Assembly: GCA_017483425.1 (NCBI GenBank)
Contig: JAFUWM010000295.1
Coordinates: forward strand, 1-5,243
Direction of reading: 5' to 3'
From: Lachnospiraceae bacterium
GTDB taxonomy: Bacteria; Bacillota; Clostridia; Lachnospirales; Lachnospiraceae
DNA length: 5,243 nucleotides
Below, piece after piece: positions 5,193 to 5,243 of the stretch. How positions within the stretch are numbered: position 1 is the first letter of the stretch; every line of letters starts with the position of its first letter. Position numbers and translations under genes: made by a program. The notes beneath the pieces were generated by a model that was not told where the DNA came from, made no database searches, and saw only the letters and a list, made by a program, of their open reading frames with translations.

Positions 5193-5225
5193 GTCGCGTT
5201 TATGCTCGCCATGCGAGCATGCGAC
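5193..5225. repeat. Compound palindrome (hairpin 2), 8-bp inner stem plus 5-bp outer stem
   Basis: ATGCTCGC (5202-5209) and GCGAGCAT (5213-5220) flank a CAT loop. GTCGC (5193-5197) pairs with GCGAC (5221-5225) outside it, leaving a GTTT bulge on one side only. No T tract follows, so it does not look like a terminator; a structured RNA, a protein-binding site or a repetitive extragenic palindrome are possible. Together with hairpin 1 it fills nearly all of 5163-5225. The remaining 18 bases to the window edge show no gene. Confidence 0.8.
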
Positions 5226-5243
5226 CGGGGCGTTGACTTCTCA

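Noticed and set aside
5233..5238. Plus-strand TTGACT as a -35 box for an element gene
   Set aside because: The matching -10 would lie beyond the window edge, so it cannot be evaluated.
5163..5243. 3' end of a group I intron interrupting tRNA-Asn
   Set aside because: The break is at the stem-loop border rather than beside the anticodon, and no conserved P7/P3 core is recognisable in 80 bases. Kept only as a minor alternative because the upstream part is outside the window.

Overview
The window reads almost entirely on the minus strand and looks like a chromosomal segment of a Gram-positive anaerobe of the class Clostridia, most plausibly Lachnospiraceae (a Butyrivibrio-like genome is a guess). 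The reasons are a rapZ-whiA gene pair, a YesN/YesM-type two-component system, tRNA genes that do not encode CCA, strong AGGAGG-like ribosome sites and moderate G+C.

In transcription order (right to left) the layout is as follows. (1) 5163-5243 is a non-coding, strongly palindromic stretch with two hairpins. (2) 5121-5162 is the 3' half only of a tRNA-Asn(GTT) gene; its match to a tRNA stops at the anticodon loop, as expected of an integrase attachment-site scar. (3) 5038-5111 is a complete CAT-anticodon tRNA (Ile2 or elongator Met), followed by a Rho-independent terminator. (4) 4227-4991 is a GNAT-family acetyltransferase gene. (5) A near-consensus promoter whose -35 box overlaps the stop codon of that gene drives tRNA-Arg(ACG) at 4103-4176, followed by a second terminator. 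(6) A tightly packed operon follows: a YesN-type response regulator (2343-4025), a YesM-type histidine kinase (1009-2346), rapZ (122-1012) and the first 39 codons of whiA (117 to the window edge). The regulator/kinase and kinase/rapZ junctions are both 4-bp ATGA overlaps, and rapZ/whiA are 4 bp apart.

The kinase and regulator should form one signalling pair: a membrane kinase with a helical extracytoplasmic domain phosphorylates an AraC-type DNA-binding regulator. Their translational coupling to rapZ (an amino-sugar and cell-envelope regulator in other bacteria) and to whiA (a cell-division and chromosome-related DNA-binding protein) is the most interesting context. It suggests that envelope or sugar sensing and RapZ/WhiA are made together. 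Other points of note are a kinase with almost all of its HAMP domain missing, a four-codon mini-ORF that holds the only good ribosome site ahead of the regulator, and the tRNA-Asn scar, which implies a mobile element beyond the right edge. Plus-strand open frames are shadows of these genes. No CRISPR array, insertion sequence or rRNA is visible.
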